Part shown: piece by piece, positions 21,772 to 31,252 of the stretch
How positions within the stretch are numbered: position 1 is the stretch's first letter
Layout of the letters: each line of letters starts with the position of its first letter
Assembly (NCBI RefSeq): GCF_000819445.1
Contig: NZ_CP005286.1
Location: forward strand, 2,108,001 to 2,172,000
From: Corynebacterium humireducens NBRC 106098 = DSM 45392
Lineage (GTDB): Bacteria > Actinomycetota > Actinomycetes > Mycobacteriales > Mycobacteriaceae
DNA length: 64,000 nucleotides
Direction of reading: 5' to 3'
Made by a program: the position numbers and the translations under genes
Notes under the pieces: generated by a model
What the model saw: only the letters and a program-made list of their open reading frames with translations
Databases searched by the model: none
Told to the model about the DNA's origin: nothing

Positions 21772-22392
21772 CTAGAACAGGGACAGCGTGCTGGAGCGGT
21801 AGACGGTGCCGAAGGGGGCGTCGACACGCACCCAGCGCCCCACCATCGACACCCGCAGGTGACGGGGGATATCGAGGGGTGCGGCGAAACCGGGGATGAG
21901 CCCCAGCGACGTGCACGTGAAGATCGTGCGCATGGGGATCTCCGCGGTGCCGGCCTCGCCGGTGACCGTCAGGACCGTCTGGTCCAGCAGGCTGGCGGGC
22001 GGGCCGAGGGGGCCGGAGAACTGCCGCGCGAGGGCCTGCCCCTTGTCCGCCAGGTCGCGGACAACGTCGACGGGGATCTCGTCGAGCAGCTGGAAACCGG
22101 TGGCCGGGGGCAGCGCGCCGGGCCAGTTCGGGTCGCGGGCCGGACCAATGGTGGAGGTGCCGGCCCGGAGGGCGTCGAGAAGCTCCACCGCGGAGACGAC
22201 CGCCCCGTCGCGCGAGACCTCCCCCTGGACGCGGCGGGAGGCGATGACCTGGAAGGGCGTGGTGACGAAGACGTCGACCCAGTCACCCAGCTGGCGGAAA
22301 CGCACGGAGGCGGAGGCGTCGAGGTCGGTGGCCCGGCCGATGAGTGACTGCAGACCGGCCGCGCCGTCGAGGATCCGCAGGGACTCCTGCAT
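21772..22392 (-). CDS. Conserved hypothetical protein (Rv2474c-like by position)
   Basis: A 206-residue protein without membrane segments or recognisable catalytic motif; visible stretches are ASVRFRQLGDWVDVFVTTPFQVIASRR and PNWPGALPPATGFQLLDEIP. Its ATG at 22392 overlaps the stop of the thioesterase gene by one base (TGATG), so the two are translationally coupled. A hypothetical gene next to a thioesterase gene near glbO and ettA is the order I recall for Rv2474c-Rv2475c, which suggests a conserved two-gene unit. Function unknown. Confidence 0.78.
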   Translation of the reverse strand: MQESLRILDGAAGLQSLIGRATDLDASASVRFRQLGDWVDVFVTTPFQVIASRRVQGEVSRDGAVVSAVELLDALRAGTSTIGPARDPNWPGALPPATGFQLLDEIPVDVVRDLADKGQALARQFSGPLGPPASLLDQTVLTVTGEAGTAEIPMRTIFTCTSLGLIPGFAAPLDIPRHLRVSMVGRWVRVDAPFGTVYRSSTLSLF

Positions 22393-22841
22393 CACTTGTC
22401 GGAGTCGCCGGCCTCGAGCTGGTCGAGATCCTCGGCGCGGGTGAGGATCTTCATCTCGAGTTCGGTGATGGAACGCGGGCGCTCGGTGTTGAGGTCGATG
22501 GCCACCTGGACGCACTCGACGATGCAGGCGATGCGGCCCTGCCGGTCCTTGATCTCCTGGCGGGTGGTGAAGGAGGTGTTGCCGATCTCGACGACCTGCG
22601 TCTCGATGAGCAGCTCCGTGGTGTCCGGCATGACCGGGCGCAGGTAATCGACGTCCAGGTGGCGGACGAAGACGGCGAAGTCGTGGCCGCGGGCCGTGAA
22701 CTCCTCCTCGGCGAACTGCAGGCGCGCCTCCTGGGCGACCTCGATGTAGTTCGCGTTCATGATGTGGCCGTAGCGGTCGAAATCGGACCAACGGACCGGC
22801 ACGGTCGTCACATGCAGGGCGGAGTTCTGGTCGGCGTTCAT
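22392..22841 (-). CDS. Acyl-CoA thioesterase, 4HBT hotdog fold
   Basis: A 149-residue single-hotdog protein. VRWSDFDRYGHIMNANYIEVAQEAR is the 4-hydroxybenzoyl-CoA-thioesterase-type active-site helix with the catalytic Asp (SDFDRYGHIMN), and VDYLRPVMPDTTELLIET is the following strand pair. It probably hydrolyses an acyl-CoA in the cytosol; chain length is unknown. The ATG at 22841 follows AGAGGAAC, and the gene is coupled to the downstream hypothetical. The arsenic island begins directly upstream. Confidence 0.88.
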   Translation of the reverse strand: MNADQNSALHVTTVPVRWSDFDRYGHIMNANYIEVAQEARLQFAEEEFTARGHDFAVFVRHLDVDYLRPVMPDTTELLIETQVVEIGNTSFTTRQEIKDRQGRIACIVECVQVAIDLNTERPRSITELEMKILTRAEDLDQLEAGDSDK

Positions 22842-22992
22842 GTGGGGGCTGTTCCTCTTCAGGTGTTGCTCGCGGGATTAATCACGGAGTTGATCACGGT
22901 GTGCGCGGATTGCTCCCGTCCAATCTATACCGGATCGCCGGCAGGTGGGCCTCGGGCTGCGCCGCTCCGCCGGGAGACACCGGGAAAACGAA

Positions 22993-23021
22993 GGAGCGGG
23001 CCGGCTGATCCGGCCCGCTCC
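22993..23021 (-). terminator. Intrinsic terminator of the leftward ars operon
   Basis: A perfect 12-bp GC-rich stem (GGAGCGGGCCGG and its complement) with loop CTGAT lies 20 nt beyond the stop of the last arsC gene. On the minus strand it is followed by TTCGTTTTCC, a short T-rich tail, as expected for termination of the leftward operon. Confidence 0.8.
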
Positions 23022-23040
23022 CCCGCTGATTGAGCATCTT

Positions 23041-23667
23041 CTAACGGACGGTCTGCCAGAGACTCTTCACGCGCTCGTCGATCTCATCGACGATGGCCTC
23101 CACCTGCTCGCGGCTCTGGTCGGCCGGATCTGCCAGATCCCAGTCCAGGTAGTGCTTGCCGGGGTAGATCGGGCAGACGTCGCCGCAGCCCATCGTGATG
23201 ACGTAGTCGGCTGCCCGCACCACGTCGTCGGTCAGCGGCTTCGGGTAGGCGCCGGTGAGGTCGAGTCCGCGGTCCCGGAGGACCTCGACCGCCATCGGGG
23301 AGATCTCGTCGCCGGGGGTGGAACCTGCGGAACGCACCTCCACGCCGTCGCCGGCGTAATGCTTCAGCAGGGCGGCGGCGATCTGGGAGCGTCCGGCGTT
23401 ATGGACGCAGACGAACAGTACCTGCGGCACCACGGAGGCGATCTTGCCCTCCGCCTGGGCCAGCGCCCGCAGGCGGTCCTTGGCGAAGCGCTCCGCGAGG
23501 ACCGGAAGGTAGGTCTGGACCTTGGCCGTGCGGGCCAGTGCCGTGTAGGACTCGTAGACGTAGCGTTCGATGGTCTCGGCGGAGAAAACTCCCCGGTAGG
23601 TGTCGGTGAGGTTGCCGGTGATCCGCTTGAGGAGGTTGGTGTGCAGCGCAGAAGCTTCGGTGGACAT
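23041..23667 (-). CDS. arsC: Arsenate reductase with N-terminal helical extension (ArsC1'-like)
   Basis: A 208-residue protein. Residues 1-80 are an alpha-helical extension (LLKRITGNLTDTYRGVFSAETIERYV), as in the larger corynebacterial ArsC. Residues 82-205 are a low-molecular-weight phosphatase-type arsenate reductase: LFVCVHNAGRSQ with nucleophile Cys87 and Arg93, then MGCGDVCPIYPGK with further cysteines for an intramolecular disulfide relay. Start ATG 23667 follows AGGAAAGG; the ATG further upstream lacks such a site. It is the last gene of the acr3-arsC-arsC-arsC operon and ends at a strong terminator. Confidence 0.9.
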   Translation of the reverse strand: MSTEASALHTNLLKRITGNLTDTYRGVFSAETIERYVYESYTALARTAKVQTYLPVLAERFAKDRLRALAQAEGKIASVVPQVLFVCVHNAGRSQIAAALLKHYAGDGVEVRSAGSTPGDEISPMAVEVLRDRGLDLTGAYPKPLTDDVVRAADYVITMGCGDVCPIYPGKHYLDWDLADPADQSREQVEAIVDEIDERVKSLWQTVR

Positions 23668-23711
23668 GCCGTGCCTTTCCTGGAGCATGTAGGTGACGGT
23701 GGGTGGGGTGG

Positions 23712-24125
23712 TCAGGGGATCAGTTCAGCGAGCAGAACGGTGACGCGGCCCTTAATGTCGTCGCGGATGCCGCGGACGACTTCGAGGTCCTTTCCGGCCG
23801 GATCCTCGAGCTGCCAGTCCTCGTAGCGTTTGCCGGGGAAGATGGGACAGGTGTCTCCGCAGCCCATGGTGATGACCACGTCGGAGGCCTGGACCGCCTC
23901 GGTGGTGAGCACCTTCGGGGAGGCCTGCGTCAGGTCGATGCCCTCCTCCGCCATGACGGCCACCGCGGCCGGATTGAGCCGGTCACCGGGTTCGGAGCCG
24001 GCCGAGAGCACCGACACCTTCCCGCCGGACAGCTCCTGCAGGTAGGCGGCGGCCATCTGGGAGCGGCCCGCGTTGTGCACGCAGACGAACAGGACGCTGG
24101 GCCGGTCGTTTCCGGTGGCGGCCAC
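23712..24125 (-). CDS. arsC: Arsenate reductase, thioredoxin-linked type
   Basis: A 137-residue LMW-PTP-fold arsenate reductase with LFVCVHNAGRSQMAAAY (nucleophile Cys15, Arg21) and the resolving-cysteine region MGCGDTCPIFPGKRYEDWQL. The GTG start at 24125 lies 3 nt after the stop of the preceding arsC, indicating coupling. It lacks the helical extension of its downstream paralogue. Both carry the cysteine relay of thioredoxin-coupled enzymes, so the operon holds two enzymes of one chemistry and one of another. Confidence 0.9.
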   Translation of the reverse strand: MAATGNDRPSVLFVCVHNAGRSQMAAAYLQELSGGKVSVLSAGSEPGDRLNPAAVAVMAEEGIDLTQASPKVLTTEAVQASDVVITMGCGDTCPIFPGKRYEDWQLEDPAGKDLEVVRGIRDDIKGRVTVLLAELIP

Positions 24126-24128
24126 GGC

Positions 24129-24545
24129 TCAGCCCGCGAGTTCCGCGACGAGCTGCTGGACGCGGGCGTCGATGTCGTCGCGCACCAGGCGCATGCGCTC
24201 GACGCCCTCGATGCCGCGTTCCGACGGCTCGTCGGTCACCCAGCGCTCCAGCGTTCCGCGCGCGTCCGCGGGCAGCTCAAGCTCTGCGTCGGCGCCGAGG
24301 ATGACGGTGCGGTCGACCCCGCGCAGCAGCTCGGGGTCGATGCCCTTCGGCGTCCCCTGGGACATGTCCGCGCCGACCTCGGCGATGGCTTCGACGGACT
24401 GGGCGTTGAGCTTGCTGCCCGGCTTCGTGCCGGCGGAGTGGATCTCCAGGCGGTCGCCGGCGTGCTTGGCGGCGAGTGCGGCGGCCATCTGGGACTTGCC
24501 GCCGTTGCCGACGCAGACGAACAGGACGGAAGGTGTGGTGGTCAT
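24129..24545 (-). CDS. arsC: Arsenate-mycothiol transferase (ArsC1/ArsC2 type)
   Basis: A 138-residue protein with [21 protein letters not shown]: the nucleophile Cys11 is kept but the P-loop Arg is Lys17, and the second cysteine region is replaced by [12 protein letters not shown]. This pattern is what I recall of C. glutamicum ArsC1 and ArsC2, which form an arsenate-mycothiol adduct that mycoredoxin reduces. [12 protein letters not shown] and [19 protein letters not shown] are further matches. The ATG at 24545 overlaps the acr3 stop (ATGA). Mycothiol is specific to Actinobacteria, in line with the host. Confidence 0.92.
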   Translation of the reverse strand: MTTTPSVLFVCVGNGGKSQMAAALAAKHAGDRLEIHSAGTKPGSKLNAQSVEAIAEVGADMSQGTPKGIDPELLRGVDRTVILGADAELELPADARGTLERWVTDEPSERGIEGVERMRLVRDDIDARVQQLVAELAG

Positions 24546-25660
24546 GATGCGACGGTTTCCTTTGCAGTGGTGTGGTTGGTGGAAGGCGTCCTGCCGGTCG
24601 GCAGGGTGGGATCGTTCGGGAAGAGCTTCGGTCCCACCCACAGCATGACGTAGACGAGGCCGACGAGCACGGGGATCTCGATGAGCGGGCCGATGGTGCC
24701 GGCCAGCGCCTGGGCGGAGGTGGCGCCGAAGGTGCCGATGGATACGGCGATGGCGAGTTCGAAGTTGTTGCCCGCGGCGGTGAAGGACACCGACGCGGAC
24801 TGGGCGTAGCCCATCCCGGACGCCTTCGAGGCGAACAGTGCGATGGCGAACATGCCGACGAAGTAGGCCAGCAGCGGGATCGCCACCCGTGCCACGGTCC
24901 AGGGCTGGGAGGTGATCTGCTCACCCTGCAGGGAGAAGAGCAGCACGATGGTGTAGAGCAGACCGATCAGCGCCAGCGGCGAGATCGCGGGGATGAACTT
25001 CGACTCGTACCAGCGCCGGCCCTTGACCTTCTCGCCGATCACCCGGGACAGCACACCTGCCAGCAGCGGGATACCCAGGAATACGAGGACGGAGGTGACG
25101 ATGGACCAGAAGGAGAACTCCGCGGAGGTCGTCTCCAGGCCCAGCCAGGAAGGCAGGACCTGCAGGTAGAACCAGCCCAGGACGCCGAACATGAGGACCT
25201 GGAAGACGGAGTTGATGGCCACGAGCACGGCGGTGGCCTCGCGGTCGCCGCAGGACAGGTCGGACCAGACGAGCACCATGGCGATGCACCTGGCCAGTCC
25301 GACGATGATCAGGCCGGTGCGCAGCTCCGGCTCATCGGGCAGGAAGATCCAGGCCAGGGCGAACATCAGGGCCGGGCCGACGATCCAGTTGAGGATCAGG
25401 GAGACAGCCATCAGGCGTTTGTCGGCGGTGATCTCGCGGGTCTTGTCGTAGCGGACCTTGGCCAGGGGTGGGTACATCATCACCAGCAGGCCGAGGGCGA
25501 TCGGCAGCGAGATGCCGCCGACCTCCAACGCACCAAGGGCGTCGCCGATCCCGGGGACAGTGCGTCCGATAATAAGGCCGGCGGCCATGGCGAGGATGAT
25601 CCATACCGGGAGATACTTGTCGAGGAAGGACATACGAGGGGGTCTGACTGGTGCAGTCAT
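24542..25660 (-). CDS. acr3: Arsenite efflux transporter, Acr3 family
   Basis: A 372-residue integral membrane protein with about ten helices. [31 protein letters not shown] contains the conserved Cys of Acr3 permeases, and [20 protein letters not shown] is the second half-signature; both are diagnostic of the BASS-related Acr3 group. It exports As(III) produced by the ArsC enzymes. The long open frame upstream is a shadow; the ATG at 25660 follows AAGGTG and [18 protein letters not shown] resembles other Acr3 N-termini. First gene of the leftward operon, controlled from the intergenic ArsR operator. Confidence 0.94.
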   Translation of the reverse strand: MTAPVRPPRMSFLDKYLPVWIILAMAAGLIIGRTVPGIGDALGALEVGGISLPIALGLLVMMYPPLAKVRYDKTREITADKRLMAVSLILNWIVGPALMFALAWIFLPDEPELRTGLIIVGLARCIAMVLVWSDLSCGDREATAVLVAINSVFQVLMFGVLGWFYLQVLPSWLGLETTSAEFSFWSIVTSVLVFLGIPLLAGVLSRVIGEKVKGRRWYESKFIPAISPLALIGLLYTIVLLFSLQGEQITSQPWTVARVAIPLLAYFVGMFAIALFASKASGMGYAQSASVSFTAAGNNFELAIAVSIGTFGATSAQALAGTIGPLIEIPVLVGLVYVMLWVGPKLFPNDPTLPTGRTPSTNHTTAKETVAS

Positions 25661-25674
25661 GCGACACCTTTCAA

Positions 25675-25696
25675 GGTATTGACGATTATCAATACC
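25675..25696. promoter_or_regulatory. ArsR operator, perfect 8-bp inverted repeat
   Basis: GGTATTGA-N6-TCAATACC is a perfect inverted repeat centred 25 bp upstream of the acr3 ATG in the acr3/arsR gap. A half-match GTCAATATAT follows at 25722-25731, next to the arsR start. The position between divergent acr3 and arsR and the ArsR-like TCAA core support operator function; the stretch 25675-25735 is much more AT-rich than the flanks. Confidence 0.75.
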
Positions 25697-25741
25697 TAAA
25701 GTACTTCCCTTATCGACATCCGTCAATATATGCTGGCCTAC

Positions 25742-26089
25742 ATGACCGCCGTGCAGATTCTCCCCCTGGCCGACCTCTCCGCATGCTGCTCGCTCGGCAC
25801 CGACCCGCTCACCGACGACGAGGCCAACCGCTATGCCGCGCTGTTCAAGGTGCTCGCCGAGCCCGCCCGGCTGCAGATCCTCTCCCAGTTGGCTGCCGGG
25901 GGCTGCGGCCCGGTCAGCGTCAACGAGCTGACGGACCTCATCGGGTTGAGCCAGCCGACGGTCTCCCACCACCTGAAGAAACTGACCGAGGCGGGGCTGC
26001 TGGAGAGGATCCGGGAAGGCCGGACCGTCACTCACCGGGTCCGTCCCGAGCTCTTCGCCGAGCTGCGCACCGTCCTGCAGATGGATTAG
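25742..26089 (+). CDS. arsR: Arsenite-responsive repressor ArsR
   Basis: A 115-residue winged-helix repressor of the SmtB/ArsR family. With the start at ATG 25742 the cysteines fall at 15, 16 and 55 (LSACCSLG and AAGGCGPV), the same positions reported as the As(III) site of C. glutamicum ArsR; this favours 25742 over the in-frame ATG at 25730. SQPTVSHHLKKLTEAGLLERI is the recognition helix and wing. It is divergent from the acr3-arsC operon, whose operator lies between them. Confidence 0.94.
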   Translation: MTAVQILPLADLSACCSLGTDPLTDDEANRYAALFKVLAEPARLQILSQLAAGGCGPVSVNELTDLIGLSQPTVSHHLKKLTEAGLLERIREGRTVTHRVRPELFAELRTVLQMD

Positions 26090-26172
26090 GCGTCACGGGG
26101 GACCGGTTAGTGGGGTCCGACCCCCCGGCCCCCGGCCCTCCCGGTTGGCCCGGCTGGCCTGGTTGGCCGAAC

Positions 26173-26264
26173 GGCGCGATCTCAACTACGCGATCGCGCC
26201 TTCTATCGCCACTATGTGCATAATAAGCGTCATGGATGAGTGATCGCGTAGTTGAGATCGCGCC
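26173..26264. repeat. 92-bp element with perfect 23-bp terminal inverted repeats
   Basis: The arms 26173-26195 (starting GGCGCGATCTCAACTACG) and 26242-26264 are exact reverse complements, separated by 46 bp. The sequence GATCGCGCCTTnTnTC also occurs as a direct repeat, once just after the left arm and once after the right arm. No target-site duplication is obvious and no transposase gene is present. It sits between arsR and the 3' end of ettA, at the edge of the arsenic island; a MITE-like remnant or a large bidirectional transcript-end structure are both possible. Confidence 0.75.
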
Positions 26265-26333
26265 TTTTGTCACGTCCCGCCCCCCTCGCCCCTCAACCCA
26301 GACCAGCCCCGGCCCGCACCCCGGGAACGCCGA

Positions 26334-26363
26334 AGGCCCGCACCCCGGATGGAGTGCGGGCCT
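26334..26363 (-). terminator. Terminator hairpin after ettA
   Basis: AGGCCCGCAC (26334-26343) pairs with GTGCGGGCCT (26354-26363) across a 10-nt loop, 15 nt beyond the ettA stop. The stem sequence is nearly the same as in the fas terminator at 48722-48753. The minus-strand tail has only a weak T content (TTCGG), so termination may be partial. Confidence 0.6.
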
Positions 26364-26378
26364 CGCCCAAAAGTCGTG

Positions 26379-28049
<1,671 letters not shown>

Positions 28050-28146
28050 TTCTCCCCTATGTTGCTAGTGCGGTAAAGACACTCCACAGGGTACATGACC
28101 GGCCATGTCCTGCGGGAACCGTGTGACCGGTGCCGCCGCCCGGAGA

Positions 28147-28671
28147 TCAGAACGGCGGCGCGGTGTCTCCCTCCCCGCTTTCCGACGTCGCCGTGGCCAC
28201 CGTCCCCACGTCCGGCTCGCCGTTGTCCCTGTGCACCTTGTCGCACAGGCTCTGCGGGTCCACGTCCGCCGGCAGGGCCGCGCCGATGAGGTTCTTCTCC
28301 GCGGTCTCGATGCGCTGCGAGGCGATGACGTAGCGGTTGAGGTCGAGTCCGAGGGAGTAGCAGCGCAGCAGGACCATCTGCTGCTTCTTCCCCTCCCTGT
28401 CGTCCCACTCCGCGGTGACGAACGTGCCGTGCGCGATGACCGGCATGCCGCGGCTGAGGGACTTCTTGGCGTTGAGGGCCAGTGGCCCCCACATCTCGAG
28501 GTAGATGTAGAGCGGGTCGACGTCGTTCCAGGTGTCGGGCCGCTCCTTGTCCCGGACCCGCCGGGAGGAAGCGACGCGGACGCGCGCCTTGTAGTTGCCG
28601 GTCTTCTCGAAGTGGTGGAGCACCGGTTCCTCGGTGAGGTTGCCGATGATGGTTGACGTGGTCTGAGCCAT
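28147..28671 (-). CDS. ssb: Single-stranded DNA-binding protein, second type
   Basis: A 174-residue OB-fold protein: TSTIIGNLTEEPVLHHFEKTGNYKARVRVASSRRVRD, YIYLEMWGPLALNAKKSLSRGMPVIAHGTFVTAEW. It lacks the long Gly/Gln-rich linker and DDIPF tip of the main replication SSB and ends in a short EGDTAPPF, so it matches the SsbB-like second paralogue of Actinobacteria, used for specialised ssDNA functions. GGGGA precedes the ATG at 28671; the long open frame upstream is shadow. The order with ettA resembles the Rv2478c position. Confidence 0.88.
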   Translation of the reverse strand: MAQTTSTIIGNLTEEPVLHHFEKTGNYKARVRVASSRRVRDKERPDTWNDVDPLYIYLEMWGPLALNAKKSLSRGMPVIAHGTFVTAEWDDREGKKQQMVLLRCYSLGLDLNRYVIASQRIETAEKNLIGAALPADVDPQSLCDKVHRDNGEPDVGTVATATSESGEGDTAPPF

Positions 28672-28755
28672 GGTGAGTCCCCCTCGGGTGTGGTGTCGTG
28701 CTGACACCTCGCACCCTGGCAGGGACCGGGAGGGACGACAAGCGGGCGTCGTCAC

Positions 28756-28786
28756 GCCTGTGGACAGACCCCCTCCATCCACAGGC
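28756..28786. promoter_or_regulatory. Inverted repeat GCCTGTGGA/TCCACAGGC upstream of ssb
   Basis: Two perfect 9-nt half-sites (28756-28764 and 28778-28786) separated by 13 nt lie between the CopD/CtaG gene stop and the ssb start. TGTGGA/TCCACA is also the core of the inverted repeat in front of the HNH gene at 43959-43983. It could be a terminator stem for the CopD/CtaG gene or a protein-binding site. Confidence 0.5.
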
Positions 28787-28804
28787 ACGGGTGCGCCGCG
28801 GAGT

Positions 28805-30964
28805 CTAGCGCTTGCGGCGCGCCCGCAGATCGAGTACCGGCCCGGCGTCCTCGACGGGGGTCTCCGCGGGGGCGTCCTCCTGTGCGCGGCGGAACTCCTT
28901 CTCCTCGAACTCCTCGCGGGCGGAACCACCGGCGGCCATGCGGGCGAGCATCTCGTTGTAGGACTCCCAGTCATGGTCCTCGCCGGACTCGACGCGCTTC
29001 TCGTAGGCGACCTCGGTCGCGCGGTCCTCACGGCGCCAGCCGATGAACAGCAGCAGGAACACCAGGCCCATCGGGAAGGAACCGGAGGCCCAGCCGATGC
29101 CGCCGCCGACCTTCTGGTCCTCGAGGAGGTTGAGCTCCCAGGGCAGGCCCAGGGTGGTGTAGAACTCCTCACCCATGACCGTGGTCAGCTGCATGAGGTA
29201 GATGCCGGCGAAGAGGTGGAACGGCATGGAGCCGACCAGCCACGCCAGACGGATCGCCGTCGGACGCTTCACCGGCACCGGGTCCGGGCCCACCAGCTCC
29301 CAGAAGTACAGGTAGCCGGAGATGAGGAACGCCCAGTTCATCGCCAGGTGGCCGGCGTGCTCGGAGATCGCCAGCTCATACAGCGGGATGAACATGTACA
29401 GGACGTAGAAGACCACCAGGAACTGCACCGTGTTCACCAGCGGATGCATGATGAACCGCAGCAGCGGCGCCTTCGTGATCGCCAACGCCCAGTCATGCGC
29501 CGTCGGCTTGCCCGGCTCACCCGGCTCGTAGGCGGCCATGATGAGCGACAGCGGCGCGCCGAGCGCGAGGAACAGCGGCACCACCATCGACAGGGTCATG
29601 TGCACGATCATGTGCATCGAGTAGGTGGCCGGCATGTTCATGCCCAGGCCGGAGCTCGTGGTGACGAACAGGCTGCCCGTGCCCACCAGCCACATCGCGG
29701 TGCGCAGGTGGTTCCAGGAGCCACCGCGGCGGTGGACGCGCCACAGGCCGTACAGGTACCCACCGGTGATGAGGATCGCGATGGCGCCGAACATCACGTC
29801 GAAACGCCACATCGTGAAGACGTTGCTCAGGGTCGGCTTCTCGTAGAGGTCGTAACCCATCTGGATGGCCATCTGCGTGAGGTTCGGGTCACGCGGCGGG
29901 GGCGGCGGGGTGCGGCCCATGGTGATGGCCACGCCGGTGACCGCCGCCATGATGATCGCCTCCCCGACGGCGAACCACAGGAACAGCTTCGGCTGACGGT
30001 TGATCTGCGGGATCGTGATCATCCGGTGCACGAAACCGAGGAAACCGAGCACCACCAGGCCGACGGTCTTGGTCACCAGGATCCAGCCGTAGGTCGTGGT
30101 GAACCAGTCCTCCCACTCGACGCGCACCGCGGCGTTGATGAGGCCGGAGACGATCATCACGAGGATGGAGAACAGGGCGACCGTCGAGTAGCGGCGCAGC
30201 CCCCGCTCCATGTCCGGGCCGAGACGCCGCCCGTGCGCGATGAGCGCCATGAGGCCACCGACCCACAGGATCATGCCCACCAGGTGCCACAGGTAGGAGT
30301 TCGTGCCGTAGTCGTGCGCACCACCGGCCGCCGCGTGGCCCTCCATGCCCAGCGGCACGATCGTGAGAATCGCACCGATGAGCAGCAGCGGCTGCGCGAT
30401 CCACCTGCGGAAGATCAGCCCCGACACACCGACGATGAGACAGACGACCGCCACCACGGACCACGCCAGCGCCGTCGCCACCTGGCTCACGGCCACACCC
30501 CACATGTCCAGTGCCAGCGCGTTCCGGAACGGCGTGCCCGACACGTCGGAGAGCACCAGCGGGATCTGGACCGTGGCGATGAGACCGAAGCACAGCGTCG
30601 CCACCGCACCCGTCCGCGCCGCGATGTCACCGTCGACGCTCAGCGGCGCCTCGACGAGGCGTGAGTTGTCGTTGTCCGGCACCTTCGGCGAGATGTAGAA
30701 CGCCGAGAACATGAACGAACCGACGGCCAGCGCCGCCAGCATCCAGCCCACCGCGCGGGTGAACGGCAGACCCCAGGTGGTCACCGGCCCCGGATCGGGG
30801 ATGCCCAGCGCCACGAGCGACTCCGTGAGGAACTCGAAGGAGATCGTCGCGCCCACCAGTCCGGCGACGGCGAAGAACAGGAGGTAGAGCGGCCACGTGG
30901 GCCTCACCCTCGCCGTGCTTCTCGACGCCTGCGTGGTTTCTTCCCTGACCTGCGGTGCTGACAT
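28805..30964 (-). CDS. Fused CopD / CtaG-type copper and cytochrome oxidase assembly membrane protein
   Basis: A 719-residue protein with about 14-16 membrane helices. The N-terminal half (to about residue 390) resembles CopD copper-import proteins (LWHLVGMILWVGGLMALIAHGRR); the C-terminal half resembles caa3-type CtaG (SMHMIVHMTLSMVVPLFLALGAPLSL, FIMHPLVNTVQFL, HAGHLAMNWAFLISGYLYFWELVG), with Met/His-rich helices suited to Cu binding. Both parts would deliver copper for cytochrome oxidase. The C-terminal tail is charged and cytosolic. The start is the ATG at 30964, 7 nt after TAGGGT (leaderless), not the longer open frame. Confidence 0.88.
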   Translation of the reverse strand: MSAPQVREETTQASRSTARVRPTWPLYLLFFAVAGLVGATISFEFLTESLVALGIPDPGPVTTWGLPFTRAVGWMLAALAVGSFMFSAFYISPKVPDNDNSRLVEAPLSVDGDIAARTGAVATLCFGLIATVQIPLVLSDVSGTPFRNALALDMWGVAVSQVATALAWSVVAVVCLIVGVSGLIFRRWIAQPLLLIGAILTIVPLGMEGHAAAGGAHDYGTNSYLWHLVGMILWVGGLMALIAHGRRLGPDMERGLRRYSTVALFSILVMIVSGLINAAVRVEWEDWFTTTYGWILVTKTVGLVVLGFLGFVHRMITIPQINRQPKLFLWFAVGEAIIMAAVTGVAITMGRTPPPPPRDPNLTQMAIQMGYDLYEKPTLSNVFTMWRFDVMFGAIAILITGGYLYGLWRVHRRGGSWNHLRTAMWLVGTGSLFVTTSSGLGMNMPATYSMHMIVHMTLSMVVPLFLALGAPLSLIMAAYEPGEPGKPTAHDWALAITKAPLLRFIMHPLVNTVQFLVVFYVLYMFIPLYELAISEHAGHLAMNWAFLISGYLYFWELVGPDPVPVKRPTAIRLAWLVGSMPFHLFAGIYLMQLTTVMGEEFYTTLGLPWELNLLEDQKVGGGIGWASGSFPMGLVFLLLFIGWRREDRATEVAYEKRVESGEDHDWESYNEMLARMAAGGSAREEFEEKEFRRAQEDAPAETPVEDAGPVLDLRARRKR

Positions 30965-31084
30965 GCGCTCTACCCTAATCCGCTTCCCGTGGCAGGCATA
31001 GCCGGAGACCCGGCACGTGAAACTGCTCACTACCTGGGAACTTTTCTTCCTGGGCAGGTCGGTGCGTTAAGATCTAGCACGCAT

Positions 31085-31158
31085 GCCTCCGTAGCTCAGT
31101 GGATTAGAGCAGTCGGCTTCTACCCGATTGGTCGCGGGTTCGAATCCTGCCGGGGGCG
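31085..31158 (+). tRNA. tRNA-Arg (anticodon TCT)
   Basis: A complete cloverleaf: acceptor GCCTCCG/CGGGGGC with discriminator G, D-arm GCTC...GAGC, anticodon stem GTCGG/CCGAT with loop CTTCTAC reading AGA, and GGTTCGAATCC T-arm. CCA is not encoded. TAAGAT at 31068-31073 is a plausible -10. Confidence 0.95.
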
Positions 31159-31175
31159 CTTCTCACCTCCCGGTG

Positions 31176-31238
31176 TCGATCGCCGGTGAACATCACCGAT
31201 CCCGGCCGCCGGGACGGGCGATGTTCACCGGCGATCGA
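31176..31238. terminator. Large palindrome between tRNA-Arg and the antiporter gene
   Basis: A perfect 19-bp inverted repeat (31176-31194 against 31220-31238, beginning TCGATCGCCGGTGAAC) encloses a second small stem CCGGC/GCCGG. It lies between the 3' ends of tRNA-Arg (plus) and the antiporter gene (minus), so it may stop transcription from both sides, although no T-run flanks it. Like the repeats after tRNA-His and tRNA-Lys, it directly follows a tRNA. Confidence 0.65.
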
Positions 31239-31252
31239 CCTCCCCGGGGTGG

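Noticed and set aside
23041..23688. Upstream in-frame ATG of the large ArsC at 23688
   Set aside because: It has no ribosome binding site; the ATG at 23667 follows AGGAAAGG and matches the expected N-terminus.
26028..26273. Minus-strand 81-codon ORF overlapping the 23-bp inverted-repeat element
   Set aside because: It is created by the palindrome and a GQPGQP repeat, and lacks start signals.
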